Both the position numbers and the translations under genes were made by a program. This document shows, piece by piece, positions 11,064 to 22,164 of a stretch of 64,000 bases of DNA. The notes under the pieces are model-generated. The model was not told the origin of the DNA and searched no databases. It was given only the letters and a program-made list of their open reading frames with translations. The DNA is taken from NCBI GenBank assembly GCA_019054805.1, contig JAHQIY010000006.1:4402001-4466000 (forward strand), in the 5' to 3' direction. The DNA is from Brachionus manjavacas (taxonomy: Eukaryota > Rotifera > Eurotatoria > Ploima > Brachionidae). The number at the start of each line of letters is the position of its first letter. The stretch's first letter is position 1.

Positions 11064-13944
11064 ATGCTGGTTAGATCGAACAATTTGAGCCAGGGTGGAC
11101 AAGAGCCGTTCCGCTACGAACACTTGAATCAGAGTGCGTTCGGCAACCATGTGGACCTGACCGATTACGGCCAGATTCGGATGAGTCAAAATTACTCGTC
11201 CAGTTCGGTCCAGGCGCCCAGTCTTCTCATGCCAATAATTCACGAGTCAAATGACATGCTCAATTGTGATCTGACTCAGTTGCAGAGCATGGACGACGAC
11301 GAGGACTATGTGGAGCACGACTTGGGCGACTCCGATGACGAAATGGAGAGCGACGAGGACGAGGAAAGTGAAAGCGAAGAGTCTGACTCCGAGGAGTCGA
11401 ATAACTTCGAAAAGGCCAGGAAAAGAAAGAGCAAAAAGTCGAGAAAAAACCAGCCCAATGACCAGGAGAAAGCCAAAAGTTTGGACACCAACAACAATTC
11501 CAGCAGTGTTATTGAGAAAAATTTTGTCACCATCTCCCAAAAAGACGAGCTGTCTTCTCACATTCAAAACGGTATGTTGTTGCACTAATAAAACTAATTA
11601 AGAAAAACCAATCAAAATGTATGCTTTGATAAATTTTTATTTCGATTGGTTTATTTGGTTGCACAACTAACTTAACATTTGGTTTTTGTTTTTATTTTTT
11701 TTGTTTAGTAAAAATACCCAAATGTGCATCGTGTTTTGAAGCGATCATGGAACAATTTGTGCTCAAAGTCGAAGAGCATTTTTTTCACATGAAATGTCTT
11801 AAGTGTTCAGACTGTGATTTGAAGTTGTCCGACAAGTGCTATTTCCGAGACGGAATGGTCTATTGTCGCGAAGATTTTTTCAAGTAATTTTTGCTTTTTA
11901 TCAATTTAAGACTTTTAATTTAAATTTAAAATTAAAAAAAATATTACAAAATCAACAATTTATTCAAATTTCTATTCCATTAGCTATTCAATGGAACATT
12001 CTTTTATGTTTTTAATTATATTATTTTTAAATTAATGATTGTTTATGGTAAGCTTTTTGAATTTCGCTTAGAATTCTAAATTCTAAATATATTTTAGATA
12101 ATAAATAATGTTTCAAAAATTTGAGACTATCAAGCAGTTAAATAGTTTTGCTTTTAGTGAGTCGTGAAAAGAGTAAAGTTTGACAATTATCTGATAATCT
12201 TTTGGTCGAAATTTTAATTGTTTTTTGAGTCTCAGGAGCAGGCAATATAAATCTAAATCAATTAAGAATTTTTTTTGTTGAAGTACCAAAATCATGGTTA
12301 CGAGCTCTAAGTGCTAAGTTAAAAAATAAAATGTTTCAAGTATTTTATAAATTAAATAATGAACAAAATTTCTGTTAAATAATCAATTTTTAAAAAAAAA
12401 TCTAACAGCTATGCAAAATATTAATTAATTTTGAATAGATTTTATTTAGGTTTAAATTGAGTTTTTTTGTTAATATTTTGTCCAAAAGGAAATTCGGTAC
12501 TAAATGCAGTGGTTGTGCCAATGGTATATCTCCCACTGAAGCTGTCCGCAAAGCGCACAACAATGTTTATCATATAAAATGCTTTATGTGTAAAATGTGT
12601 CAAAATGAGCTTCAAACAGGAGACGAATTCTATTTAATGGATGATAAGAAATTGATCTGCAAATCAGATTATGAGACAGCCAAAGCTAAAGGTAATTTAA
12701 AAGCATATTTAGACTAAAAAAAATTAAACATAATAGTCGCGCACAATATGTCATACCTAAGAAACCAGATCATGTAACCAAGCCATTTGGACTTGATATT
12801 AAATTATTGATTTTTGGATTCCCGCGACACTTCTGAGCAGTTTTATCTCAAAATCCTTTTGAGAATATTTTAACGAGTTACTATTTGACGAGAACCTGTT
12901 TTAGTGAAATTAACACTTAACAATAGCAGAGCATTAATGGAGTATTCTTAATAGAAAAACAACAACAACAAAATATATACATATATCATTATCTTTTATT
13001 TGTCAAAAAAATCTAAATTATTGATTGCAAATATTTGAAATTTGATACAAAATTGCACTTAAATTTTTCATTTTTATTTTGTTTAACTTTGTACTTAGGA
13101 GTCTTGATTTGATTAAAACAAATAATTTTTTCTTAGAGCTGGAATACGACGACAACAACAAGCGGCCTAGAACTACCATTTCGGCTAAGCAATTGGATGT
13201 GTTGAAGCAGGCCTATAACAATAGTTCGAAGCCGCCGCGTCACATACGAGAACAATTGGCGGCCGAGACCAACTTGGACATGAGAGTTGTTCAAGTATGG
13301 TTCCAGAATAGACGTGCTAAAGAAAAGCGGCTCAAAAAAGACGCTGGTCGTAGATGGGCAGCTGCTGCACCAGCCACAACCAACTCTTTTGTTTCCAATT
13401 CATCACACTGCTTCAATAATTTGTCAAACAAAAGTTCCAGCATGATGCCCAGAAACAAGGTCTTTAACCGATCAAACAGGGCCAAAGGCAAAAAAAAGTT
13501 TGGAATCAATGAAGCGAGTAGTGATGAAGATGAAGATAACCTTTCGTTTGACGGTAAATTACAGCAAGACTTTTATTTTGATTATTTTTTTAATTAAAAC
13601 TTTGCAAAGACATGGTATCGAATAGTGGTTCAGAGGATCAGGATTCAATGCTTATGCCAAACTCGACTTATTTTTCCAATTTGTCAAATCAGCTAATGAA
13701 CACCGGCTTCGCATCTGTTCATCCATCCGGGCCTCTTATGACCAACAATCAAACTATGAACAGTTCTATGCATTTGAATTTAGCTGAGCAGAGCAATCCA
13801 ACTTATACACTATTAAATAGACTGCCATCACCAAATTTAGATAAGCAAAAATATTTTGACATGAACTCGACAAATTCAGTATGCTTTAATTCAGTTGATA
13901 TTAGAAATCAATCAAATCAAATGCAAAATATGTCCTCTGTCTAG
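11064..13944 (+). CDS. lim3: LIM-homeobox transcription factor, LHX3/LHX4 (Lim3) class
   Basis: Five exons: 11064-11571, 11709-11883, 12489-12691, 13137-13553 and 13610-13944, giving 545 residues in one frame. Exon 1 encodes an unusual 169-residue N-terminus with a long Asp/Glu/Ser run (about residues 76-112), then a basic stretch. LIM1 (about 173-230) shows [15 protein letters not shown] and YCRED zinc ligands. LIM2 (about 232-290) shows [16 protein letters not shown] and CKSDYETAK. The homeodomain (about 302-362) has [16 protein letters not shown] and [20 protein letters not shown], which is diagnostic of the LHX3/4 class. The C-terminus is Ser/Asn/Met-rich and poorly conserved. In other animals Lim3 specifies motor neurons and other neurons, acting in the nucleus with LDB/Chip and Islet. 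The 5' end is taken from the first Met of the open exon; further 5' exons are possible, since LHX3/4 genes often have alternative first exons. Confidence 0.95.
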
Positions 13945-14050
13945 CAAAAACAGTTTTTGTTTTGATTCAGCTTTTAATTTAAAAAAAATTTAAATTATTT
14001 TGGAAATTTTCAAATGAGTAAATATTTCAAATGGTCCGTGTACTTTAGAG

Positions 14051-14056
14051 AATAAA
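14051..14056 (+). promoter_or_regulatory. poly(A) signal candidate of lim3
   Basis: AATAAA 107 nt after the lim3 stop codon, followed by T-rich sequence. Confidence 0.45.
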
Positions 14057-14327
14057 TGAGTTTTTTTCTTCTTTAATCTAGTTATTTGCTGCTTAACATG
14101 AACACTTATGGAAATTTTCCAAAAAATTCATCTAGTCATTATAGTCATTTATTTAATTCTATTTTATTGTTATTGTATAAAATTGTATCTAAAAAAAATT
14201 TTTTTTTTTCCTTTTATCTATGTTTTATTTTAAAATAAATGTATTTTAAAATAATAAAAGTTGAATTTTAATTTAAATAACAATATTTAATTTTTCTAGG
14301 CGATCAATTAAAAAATAAAAAATAAAA

Positions 14328-14486
14328 ATGATGAAAGTAGTGGATAATGGGGAGGCGCTCATCTCCTTTTCTAGTACCTTTTTGAGCAACGACTCCGATC
14401 TGACACAGAAGTTACTGCATCGCAATTATTACCCAGCCGAAACCGGTCCCTCTGTTTTTTTAACAAAGAAATTACCATTTAATTAA
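14328..14486 (+). CDS. orphan exon-like open frame, unknown
   Basis: A 52-codon frame (MMKVVDNGEALISF..., then SNDSDLTQKLLHRNYYPAE) whose first 40 codons are far richer in G+C than the flanks, as real exons here are. It is preceded by TTTTTCTAG, an acceptor-like site, and 28 nt of A-rich leader before ATGATG. It may be a first coding exon with an unrecognised donor after about 14450, or a relic of one. No family is recognised and no partner exon downstream could be joined with confidence. It is 380 bp past the lim3 stop, so an alternative lim3 3' exon is also conceivable. Confidence 0.35.
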   Translation: MMKVVDNGEALISFSSTFLSNDSDLTQKLLHRNYYPAETGPSVFLTKKLPFN

Positions 14487-14727
14487 TTAATGAATTTATT
14501 CATTTAAAATACTAACAGTTAATTTTAAACTTATCAAATAAAGATCCATAATTTTCCTCACCGCTAATTTATTAGAAATTACTTCTTTTATAATAAATTA
14601 ATATCTTTTTTTTTAAATCTAACCAAAAAAATTTAAAAAATGGTAATTTTTTTGAGTTTTATGTAGAACAAAAAAAAATTTTCCTTTGGCCATTGTTGTA
14701 AGTGAAGCACAATTTATTTTATAAATT

Positions 14728-14836
14728 TTAAGTTCCATCTATCAGTTTTCTTTTCTTCGTTTTTGCACTGGCATTTGCTGAAGCAGACCCAGTAGCAATT
14801 TGATTTTCATTAACGGTATTTTCAATGCTTTTGGAC
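14728..14836 (-). CDS. possible terminal exon on minus strand, unknown
   Basis: After a CAG acceptor candidate, the minus strand reads SKSIENTVNENQIATGSASA, then NASAKTKKRKLIDGT and a TAA stop. The bias toward Ala/Ser/Lys and the nuclear-localisation-like KTKKRK look more like protein than like AT-rich noise. The acceptor lacks a good T-run, and no upstream exon was found out to 15.6 kb apart from weak islands, so this stays tentative. Confidence 0.22.
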
Positions 14837-14899
14837 CTGTGCGTTGCGTTGTTTCATTTGGTCATTCAATTATTCAACAGGACACTTTCGATACTTGAT

Positions 14900-17194
14900 T
14901 TTTTTTTAAATTTTTCGCTAAAATAATCAAGTTATTTAAAGTTTTTAAAAGAATGTTTTTGTTCGAGTCTAGGCTGCTTTAAATAAAAAGAAATTGAAAC
15001 AATTTATAAAATATTTAATTTAAAAATTTTCTTTTGGTAGAAGAAGACTGTGGTAAACAGTTTACAGACATAAGTAATATCTTCAACCATTTTTCCTATT
15101 TTTATTTAATTAAATTGTAATTTACATAATTTTTTATTATTATAATAACTAACAAATTGATTCACAATTTATTAACTGACGATTTAATAAAACTACTGGA
15201 ATATACTCATTTACTGGCAAATTTAGTAAATATACTTACCAAATTAATAGAAGCCATTTGCTTTCTGAAAAACTCAACATCTATTTAAAAAATTCAATCC
15301 TAATTAAACTAAATCTTATATTTCGTAAAGTAGTTTAAAAAAATCAATAAATTTTTAACATTTTAGCTAAATGTTATTCTGATGCTTTAGCTCAATTATT
15401 TATTTATTTTAAAATTGAAAAAACTCCAAATTGATAGTTTTTTTTATTTAAAAGGAATCAATTGCCTTTAAACATCACAGCGTCACCAAATTTCGCAAAA
15501 CATTACCCGACGCAAGTCCAGCTAAGCTTTATTGTTTTAACCGGCTTTGTTGTTAGAAATTTCAATTTCAACCAACAAAGTATCTTTTAGAAGTATGAAA
15601 ATGCGTTGGTACAAGAATATATTGAAGAAAGGATCTATCCACCAGTTATTTTTTCTTTTTAAACAAATATTTCTTGATTAGATACCCATTTCTATTTTAG
15701 GTCTTTTTTAATAAATAAACACACAACCGGAAAGCTTTTTTTTATTGAACAATAAATGGATCACAATTTTTTATATTCTCATTATTTAAAATAAAAAACC
15801 TCAATCAAAAGTTTGATTTTGATGATCTTTAAAGAGGAGTATAATTAAAGAATAAGTTTAATAAAGTCTGTAAAATTTGAAAAAACTAAATTAATAATTT
15901 ACGTTAATTCATGTACAAGAAATAAATTTTAAAATTCTTAAAAATTTAGAAAAATGAGTGGAATTCATATCTCTAATGTGAATCTGATATTTTTTAGAAG
16001 ATTTTGACACAAAAGACCTCTGTTTGAACACTTAAATCTATTTTTAAGGTCATTAAACATTTTTGTTATAATTAGCTTGACTAATTTACATTTGCATCAT
16101 TCTTCTTTCTAAAAATCTAACCTGATTTTAAATTAGTAAAAAGCAATTTGAATCTAACTATTAAATTAAAACAATTTTTTTGTATTATATTAAGTCTAGT
16201 CACGGAAATCATTATTTTATTCTTAATGACCATTTGTAAATAAACAAATAATTTTGAATATTTTAATTTATAAAAAAATAATTAATAAATGTCCAAAGAG
16301 CTTGTTACTTGTAGAGCTAATAAAATTTGTTATAAAGTTCGATCTTACAGTTATTTTTTTTAATTATTTTAAAGAAAATGTGAATACATTTTTATAATCA
16401 ATACTAAACTGAGAAAAATAGTATTTAAAAGTAAATTTAAAATTAAATTTTTTTTATTTATTTATTCTATCTTTTATCTATTATTTTTTAAATAAATAAA
16501 TAAATTGCAAGATAATAAAACGCGATTAAATGATATAGTTGACTGAGTTGAATTCAAATAAATATTGTAATAAAAGATCTCTTATTATAAAATACCTTGT
16601 TACAAACAATCATTTTCTATAACAACTTGGTTATTTAACTAAAATCTAACCTAACCCTAACCCTTTTTCGAATCAAAAATTTTTAATATTTAATTTTAAA
16701 ATAAAAATCAACTCAAACTATTGAATTAAATTCTTTTTCAGCTTTTTACAAAAAAAACTTTAAATTATCATTACAATTTTTTTAAAAAATCAAAAAATAA
16801 AATTTCCCTTAAATTAAAGACATATTTTGTTCATTTATTTAGTTTTAAGAAATTTCAAAACCGAATTTTTTAAAATTTATTTTTTAATTTAAAATTTATT
16901 TAAAAAAAATTAAATTTTTGAAAAAAATCTTTGATTTTGGGAAAATTCTATTTAATTATCTTTACCACATTATCGAGTCAATCAAGAGTATCTTTATCTC
17001 TTTATTTAAATCATAAAATTGTACTGCGGTCTCACAATTTGCCCAACTACTTCACTTGATTGACTTAAAACTTATTTTAAATAAAAAATGCTAGAGAGAG
17101 AAATTTCAAAAGTTAAATAAAAAAGTTTTCGCACTAAAAATTTTATAATTTTTAAAAAAATGTACAAAATAATAATAAAATCAAGTCAATTAAT
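14900..17194. other. gene-poor stretch
   Basis: Mostly featureless A+T. Near 15593-15650 a plus-strand island follows CTTTTAG and reads KYENALVQEYIEERIYPP, exon-like but without a clear donor. At 16646-16664 there is a short CTAACCTAACCCTAACCCT run, matching about two and a half units of the animal telomere repeat. No gene called. Confidence 0.4.
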
Positions 17195-17551
17195 CTAATT
17201 AGAGCCGTTGTTTGTTTTAAGAATGGATACATAGTGCTGCAGATCTTTATACCGGTCGTTTATTGAATCAAGCTTTATCTTAAGCATTTGCTTTTGGTTT
17301 GATAGATTTTTGACTTCGTTTTCAAGCTTTTCCTTGTCCATTTGCAAGAGTTCTTTTTGAGACATTCTTTTTGTTCGACAATTGGCAGCATATCCTCGAT
17401 TTTTTAGGATTCTTCTTCGTCGTTTAAGCTTGGTTCGGTTCTCAGGTGACAGACTTTTCAGTAATCTATTTAATTCTTTGACTCCTAATTTGAGTAGATC
17501 GTCATCACTGATGTTCATACCGCGCAAGTCATTAGTGCTACCTGACGACAT
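17195..17551 (-). CDS. maf-S: small Maf bZIP transcription factor
   Basis: Single-exon gene of 118 residues, the usual size of small Maf proteins (MafF/G/K), which lack the activation domain of large Mafs. Residues 14-40 (ISDDDLLKLGVKELNRLLKS) form the Maf extended homology region. The basic region (41-66) contains KRRRRILKNRGYAANCRTKR, with the Tyr in NRGYAANCR typical of Maf rather than other bZIPs. A leucine-zipper heptad region follows to about residue 112. Small Mafs bind MARE/antioxidant-response elements as homodimers or with CNC partners (Nrf/BACH) in the nucleus. The start Met is the first in frame and lies just upstream of the conserved region. No introns, which is unusual beside its intron-containing neighbours. 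Confidence 0.93.
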   Translation of the reverse strand: MSSGSTNDLRGMNISDDDLLKLGVKELNRLLKSLSPENRTKLKRRRRILKNRGYAANCRTKRMSQKELLQMDKEKLENEVKNLSNQKQMLKIKLDSINDRYKDLQHYVSILKTNNGSN

Positions 17552-18471
17552 TTTAATTTAAAAGCCTTCTATTCGCTTGTTTTTAAACTAAAATAGCCGA
17601 GAAAATAGAAATTATTAAATTGAAAAAATATTCAAGAAATTAAAATTAGGTTCTTATTATGTTTCAAATATTTGAATTAAAAATTCAAGATTCATAAAAA
17701 AAACAAATGAAACCTTTTTTAATAATAAATTAAAATTAATAATACTTTTTGACCCAAAAATTTTCAACATGCATTTTTAAATTTTATTAATTAAATTTCA
17801 ATTTCAGCAAATATATCCCTGTTGTCCCAATAAACCCAGACTTGGAACAACAATCATGTAATCTTCGACTAGCGAAAAGATATTTAAAAATTAAAATTTT
17901 TTTAGCTATTATAAAATTATTATGATCTATAAGTTAAAAAGAACTTAATCTGAAAAGAAGATTACTTAATAAAATTTGTTCTAATGTGAAAATGCATTTA
18001 ATTTTATGCTCAAATTGAGAAATTATAGAAACTAATTTAAATGTGAATATAATTTCTTAATTTCTCTATGAGATACTTTTTTTTTAATTTATTGCTTAAT
18101 AAGCAAAAATATTAAGCCTTTTGTTTCATTTTAACAAGAAAATATTTAAAGATTTTTGCTTAACTCAAAAAATTGAAAATTAATTTCAAAATGGTTTTAA
18201 CTGGTACTGGGATATTAAATTGCCTTCTTTCTTACTGGAATTTGTGGTATTCAATTAAAAACATGAATAATGCATTTAATTTTTTAATTTAAAGGTTAAT
18301 TTGGTTATTGACGATTTTTATTATCACTACATTTGATTTAATCATTTTTTATCGCGAATTTAAACCAAGAAGTAAACGAACTAAAGTAAAAGCTTTTCAA
18401 ATGTCACACAAATAAAGCTGAATAGACTAAAATTTTAGATACATTTTTATTACATTTAACAACAAACTAAT
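17552..18471. other. gene-free stretch
   Basis: Upstream region of the small Maf gene and downstream region of the next minus-strand gene. No motif or reading frame stands out. Confidence 0.5.
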
Positions 18472-18881
18472 TTATAAAAAAAATTTAAAAAAAAATAAAA
18501 TATAAAAATTTTGTAGCTTAAACAATAAGTATTTATAATTCGAATTATTTTTAAGAGTATCGTTTTGATTTTCAGTAGAATTTATCCTTGTAGTGAAAGT
18601 TGAATTTGAATCATGATATGAAAAATTTTTTGAAATATTTTGGCTAATTGATTCAGTCAAACTCAAATTGTTCATTTTATAACTGGCGGTGGTTGTAACA
18701 AGCTTAGTACTTAGAACCTCGGTTATAAGATAAGTCGGGTCAACCCGAAATTGATCCAAAGGAAAGCTAATTTCCTTATTTAATACAAGCGAAACTATTA
18801 AAATCAAAGTTATTCTTGGTTAAAATAGTTTTTAAATATAATCTTACCACTGAAAAAAATTATCAATAAAAATATTTTCAT
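18472..18881 (-). CDS. small secreted or GPI-anchored-like protein, unknown family
   Basis: Two exons, 18848-18881 and 18472-18794, with a 53-nt intron (donor GTAAGA, acceptor AATAG), encode 118 residues. The spliced start gives a textbook signal peptide (MKIFLLIIFFSVSLVLNKE). That the intron restores it is good evidence for the gene. The mature part is Ser/Thr/Asn-rich with many N-glycosylation sequons (NLS, NIS, NFS, NST, NSTE and NDT) and no cysteines. The last about 20 residues are hydrophobic and aromatic (LLFKLQNFYILFFFKFFL), which would fit a GPI-attachment signal or a tail anchor. No family recognised. It is head-to-head with PIG-K, the GPI-transamidase gene, 545 bp away. Confidence 0.6.
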
Positions 18882-19425
18882 TTTTTCTTGTACTTTAATA
18901 ATTAACCATTGTTCATTGTTTAAAACCACTTCGATTTTAATGGAAAAATAATGCAATTAAAAGTAATCAAATTAAAGCTAATTTATCATTTTTTTGCGGG
19001 TTTAAAATTATAAAGATTTTAGAAAGACTTGGAAAATGTTCATTCAATAATTTGACTAATTGACAATTTTGTTTTGATAAATTATTTGACATTCAAAAAT
19101 ACATTTCTTTTAATTTCTAATATTTATTTTGTAAAATTTCGATGGCTGAATCTAAAAACTTTGCAATAAATTTAAATAAAAAAATTGTATTTTTTGTAAA
19201 ATTTATGATATGATATTTATGATAAATCAAAATATGCATCATTATTTTTAATTAAAATAGTCCATTATTGATAGACAACGAAATAAGTTTTCTCTTTGAA
19301 ATGTTTAAGAAAAAAAATTAAGACAATTTTTTTTAAATGCTTCAAAGAAAAACTATGTTCGTAACTAGCAAATTTTGAAAAATATTTTAATTTAAAAGTA
19401 ATTTTAATCAAACGATCTTATTGTA
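18882..19425. promoter_or_regulatory. divergent intergenic region of the small secreted gene and PIGK
   Basis: 544 bp between two start codons pointing away from each other, so it must hold both promoters unless one gene has distant 5' exons. The sequence is plain A+T; no TATA or named motif is convincing. Confidence 0.4.
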
Positions 19426-20569
19426 ATGATGATTTTTATATCATGGTTGAGCATATTTTTTATTATTAATTTATCTGTTTCATTAGTTTTATCATCAGAA
19501 GTAAAACATACTAACAATTGGGCTGTTATTGTTGATACATCCCGTTTCTGGTTCAACTACAGACATGCTGCCAATGTTCTTTCAATTTACAGAAGTGTAA
19601 AAAGACTCGGTATTCCGGACAGGTATGTGAATAAAACAAAAAATTAAAAAAATTTATCTAACTCTCTTTTTAAGTCACATTATTTTAATGCTTTCTGATG
19701 ACATGGCTTGCAATCCTCGAAACCCTAGACCGGCTACTGTTTTTAATAATGAAAATGAAAATATAAATGTGTATGGTGATGATGTCGAAGTTGACTACCG
19801 TGGAAACGAAGTAACAGTTAAAAATTTCATTAGAGTTTTGACCGGTCGTTTACCTGAAGCAACTCCTCATTCAAAAAAAATGATGAGCGATGAAACGAGG
19901 TTGGAATTTAAAAAAATTCTAATCTGAAAATAATTAAGGATTTATTTTTAGCAACATATTAATTTACATGAGTGGTCATGGTGGAGAAGGATTTTTGAAA
20001 TTTCAAGATTCCGAGGAGATCAGTGATATTGAATTGGCCGATGTAATGGAACAAATGTGGCAAAAAAGAAGATATAATCAAATTTTATTTATGGTTGATA
20101 GTTGCCAAGCTGAGTCGATGTTTCTAAAATTCTATTCACCTAACATTCTAGCAGTGGCAAGCAGCAAAGTTGGAGAAGACTCTTTATCAGTAAGATTTGA
20201 ATTTTTTTTTAAAATAAAACTTAAATCCTATTAAGCATCATATGGACCATTCAATCGGAGTGTATGTAATCGATAGATTTACATATTATGCGCTTGAATT
20301 TTTGGAAACAGTTGACCAAAACAGCAAAAAAACAATTCAAGAATTGGTACTTTTATTTTTTTTTAAATTTTCTGTAAAATTATTTTCTTTTTTAGTTTAA
20401 ATGCTGCCCAAAGCATAAATGTATCTCAACTGTTACTTATCGCACTGATCTGTTTCCAAGGCCTATTAACAAAGTTCTTGTAACTGAATTCTTCGGCAAT
20501 GTTAGAAACATATCATGGACTCCAGATTTAATTGAATTCTCATTTTTTGACAGTATTAAAACAAATTAG
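19426..20569 (+). CDS. PIGK: GPI-anchor transamidase catalytic subunit PIG-K/GPI8
   Basis: Five exons: 19426-19622, 19675-19899, 19952-20189, 20236-20346 and 20396-20569, giving 314 residues with introns of 46-52 nt. A signal peptide (about 1-24) leads into the C13 (legumain/caspase-like) peptidase fold. Visible motifs are [34 protein letters not shown] and [12 protein letters not shown], the catalytic His in [18 protein letters not shown] and the catalytic Cys in [11 protein letters not shown]. The enzyme cuts the C-terminal signal of precursors in the ER lumen and attaches the GPI anchor, as part of the PIG-K/PIG-T/PIG-S/PIG-U/GPAA1 complex. The model ends soon after [20 protein letters not shown], so the C-terminal transmembrane helix of the vertebrate and yeast proteins is absent. 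No in-frame splice to a later TM exon was found. AATAAA follows at about 20632. Confidence 0.96.
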
Positions 20570-20751
20570 TAACTAGCTTATTTATATTATTAAATACTTA
20601 ATTAATGCATTTTTTAAAAAAATTCTCGATTAATAAAAAATTATAAAAAATAGACTCAATTTTTATCCTAGGATACTAAGGATTAAAAAATATGAAAAAA
20701 AATTGATTGTATATTTAAAATTGAATAGTTACTTAATAATTCAGAAAAAAT

Positions 20752-20767
20752 ATTAGTTAATTTTAGC
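20752..20767 (+). promoter_or_regulatory. acceptor-like site just before a start codon
   Basis: TTAGTTAATTTTAG followed by C and the ATG at 20768. A T-rich..AG next to a start, 198 nt after the PIGK stop and with no 5' exon in sight, is what a spliced-leader trans-splice site in an operon looks like. A similar site precedes the next gene (22150-22159). This is inference. Confidence 0.3.
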
Positions 20768-21949
20768 ATGTTTGGATGGTCGAAGCCTGTTGAAGAATCA
20801 CGATTTAAAGCCTATACTACCAAGATTTTTAGCTATGTCAATCTTAACATTGTAGAATATTGCAAAGAAATTTACAATTGTCCTAAAAGTTCTAGAAAAA
20901 GCTTTTCAAAGCTTTATTCAATGAGTTTTTTTAATTTTTTAATTAAGTATAAATTAATTATTCTAGCGTCTATTTCGATTTTTTTAATCGGAATAGTTAT
21001 GTATTTTTTTTGCAAAAAAAATTCGTTGGTAAGAACTAAGATATTGATTTCTTTGGAAAAAAGTGCATCAGATACAGATATCCAGAACAATGACTCTAAT
21101 GACAATCAAATTAACAAGGAAAATGATTCAAACCTTAATCAGACAAACATTGATCAAAATAATGATTCAAATCTTGATCAGACAAACATTGATCAAAATA
21201 ATGATTCAAATTCGGACAAGCAGGCAGAAAAAAATGATCCTTTAGTTCTGGAAATTCCCGCTAGCTGTATTGAACAAGACACTACACAAAACATAAATGA
21301 AAAGGCATGTGTGATTAAAGTTGACGATTCAGACGATGCTGAAAATGAAAAATCTATAATTTTAGAAGAAAAAACTGCAGTTCAGACTGAAGATCCTGAA
21401 GTGACTTTGCAAGAAAATTACTCAGACCAAGATGTAACTGTAGTTGAAAACACAATTGTTGAAAATTATTTTGAACAAGATTTAACTCTAAAAAATGATC
21501 CAGAATTTTTTCCCCAAGTCACTTGTGAACAAAAATACCAAGATTACGACGAATTCCCCAAATTCAAGTATTTGAACCAAAAAGAAAATAATGACGATTC
21601 ATTATCAAATGAAACTATAATCGAATCTAGAATTAAAGAACCCATCGAATTTCATCAAGAATCTGAAAGAAAGAAAAAAAAATCAAGTTTAAAATCTAAA
21701 ATTCCATTAGTTCATGAAAAAAATTCTCAATCTTCCTTGAAAAGTAAATGTCGAGCGCCTTTCCGAAACAGTTTGATCAAAGAATGGGATGAAATTCCAA
21801 ATAATCGTCAATCAGCAATGAAACCTGTTAAAATTAAAAACGTCCAAGTTGACGTGCAATTGTTTGATCAGCTTAGTTCTATGAAATTAAATAAAAACGA
21901 AAACAAAAAATTCTATTTTTTTGATAATATTGATAATTTTTCAAATTAA
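20768..21949 (+). CDS. single-pass membrane protein with acidic repeat tail, unknown
   Basis: A 393-residue single-exon gene. The N-terminal 60 residues start MFGWSKPVEESRF and hold several Cys and Tyr. Residues 61-82 (YKLIILASISIFLIGIVMYF) form one transmembrane helix followed by basic CKK, which suggests N-out or type III/II topology undecided. The rest is a long acidic, low-complexity tail with a 13-residue tandem repeat (NDSNLDQTNIDQN, two full copies plus part, 21122-21215), a mid Glu/Val-rich section and a basic Ser/Lys stretch near the C-terminus. No known domain. The start resembles that of the next gene (MFKWPKP), so the two look like diverged tandem paralogs. It lies 198 bp downstream of PIGK on the same strand. 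Confidence 0.75.
   Translation: MFGWSKPVEESRFKAYTTKIFSYVNLNIVEYCKEIYNCPKSSRKSFSKLYSMSFFNFLIKYKLIILASISIFLIGIVMYFFCKKNSLVRTKILISLEKSASDTDIQNNDSNDNQINKENDSNLNQTNIDQNNDSNLDQTNIDQNNDSNSDKQAEKNDPLVLEIPASCIEQDTTQNINEKACVIKVDDSDDAENEKSIILEEKTAVQTEDPEVTLQENYSDQDVTVVENTIVENYFEQDLTLKNDPEFFPQVTCEQKYQDYDEFPKFKYLNQKENNDDSLSNETIIESRIKEPIEFHQESERKKKKSSLKSKIPLVHEKNSQSSLKSKCRAPFRNSLIKEWDEIPNNRQSAMKPVKIKNVQVDVQLFDQLSSMKLNKNENKKFYFFDNIDNFSN
21122..21215 (+). repeat. 39-bp coding tandem repeat
   Basis: Two nearly identical 39-bp units and a partial third inside the preceding membrane protein, encoding NDSNLNQTNIDQN / NDSNLDQTNIDQN / NDSNSD. In-frame length makes copy-number change tolerable. Confidence 0.8.
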
Positions 21950-22149
21950 TTTTTATGCTACAATTGAGTTGTTTATTTTTAATTATTTAATAATTTAAAC
22001 CAACAATTTTAAATAAAATATAAAAAATTAATTTTTATTTTTTTTTAATTTTTTTAAAAAAATATTTAATTACTAGGAAACTTAATTGGAAGAATCTAAG
22101 CAAAATTTAAGTCATGATCTAAAAAGTTTTTTTTTTAAATTAATTTTAA

Positions 22150-22159
22150 ATATTTTTAG
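22150..22159 (+). promoter_or_regulatory. acceptor-like site just before a start codon
   Basis: ATATTTTTAG then TTAAA and the ATG at 22165, about 200 nt after the upstream stop. Same arrangement as at 20752-20767. Confidence 0.28.
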
Positions 22160-22164
22160 TTAAA

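Noticed and set aside
11247-11601. Other frames through lim3 exon 1 (minus and plus)
   Set aside because: Shadows of the acidic repeat-like coding sequence; the true frame carries on through LIM and homeobox exons.
16646-16664. CCCTAA-type telomere-like run
   Set aside because: Only about two and a half units in the middle of AT-rich DNA; too short to claim a fusion or healed break.
20569-20768. Joining PIGK to the following TM protein as one gene
   Set aside because: No donor in PIGK exon 5 has the phase needed to enter the frame that starts MFGWSKP, and the paralog shares that start.
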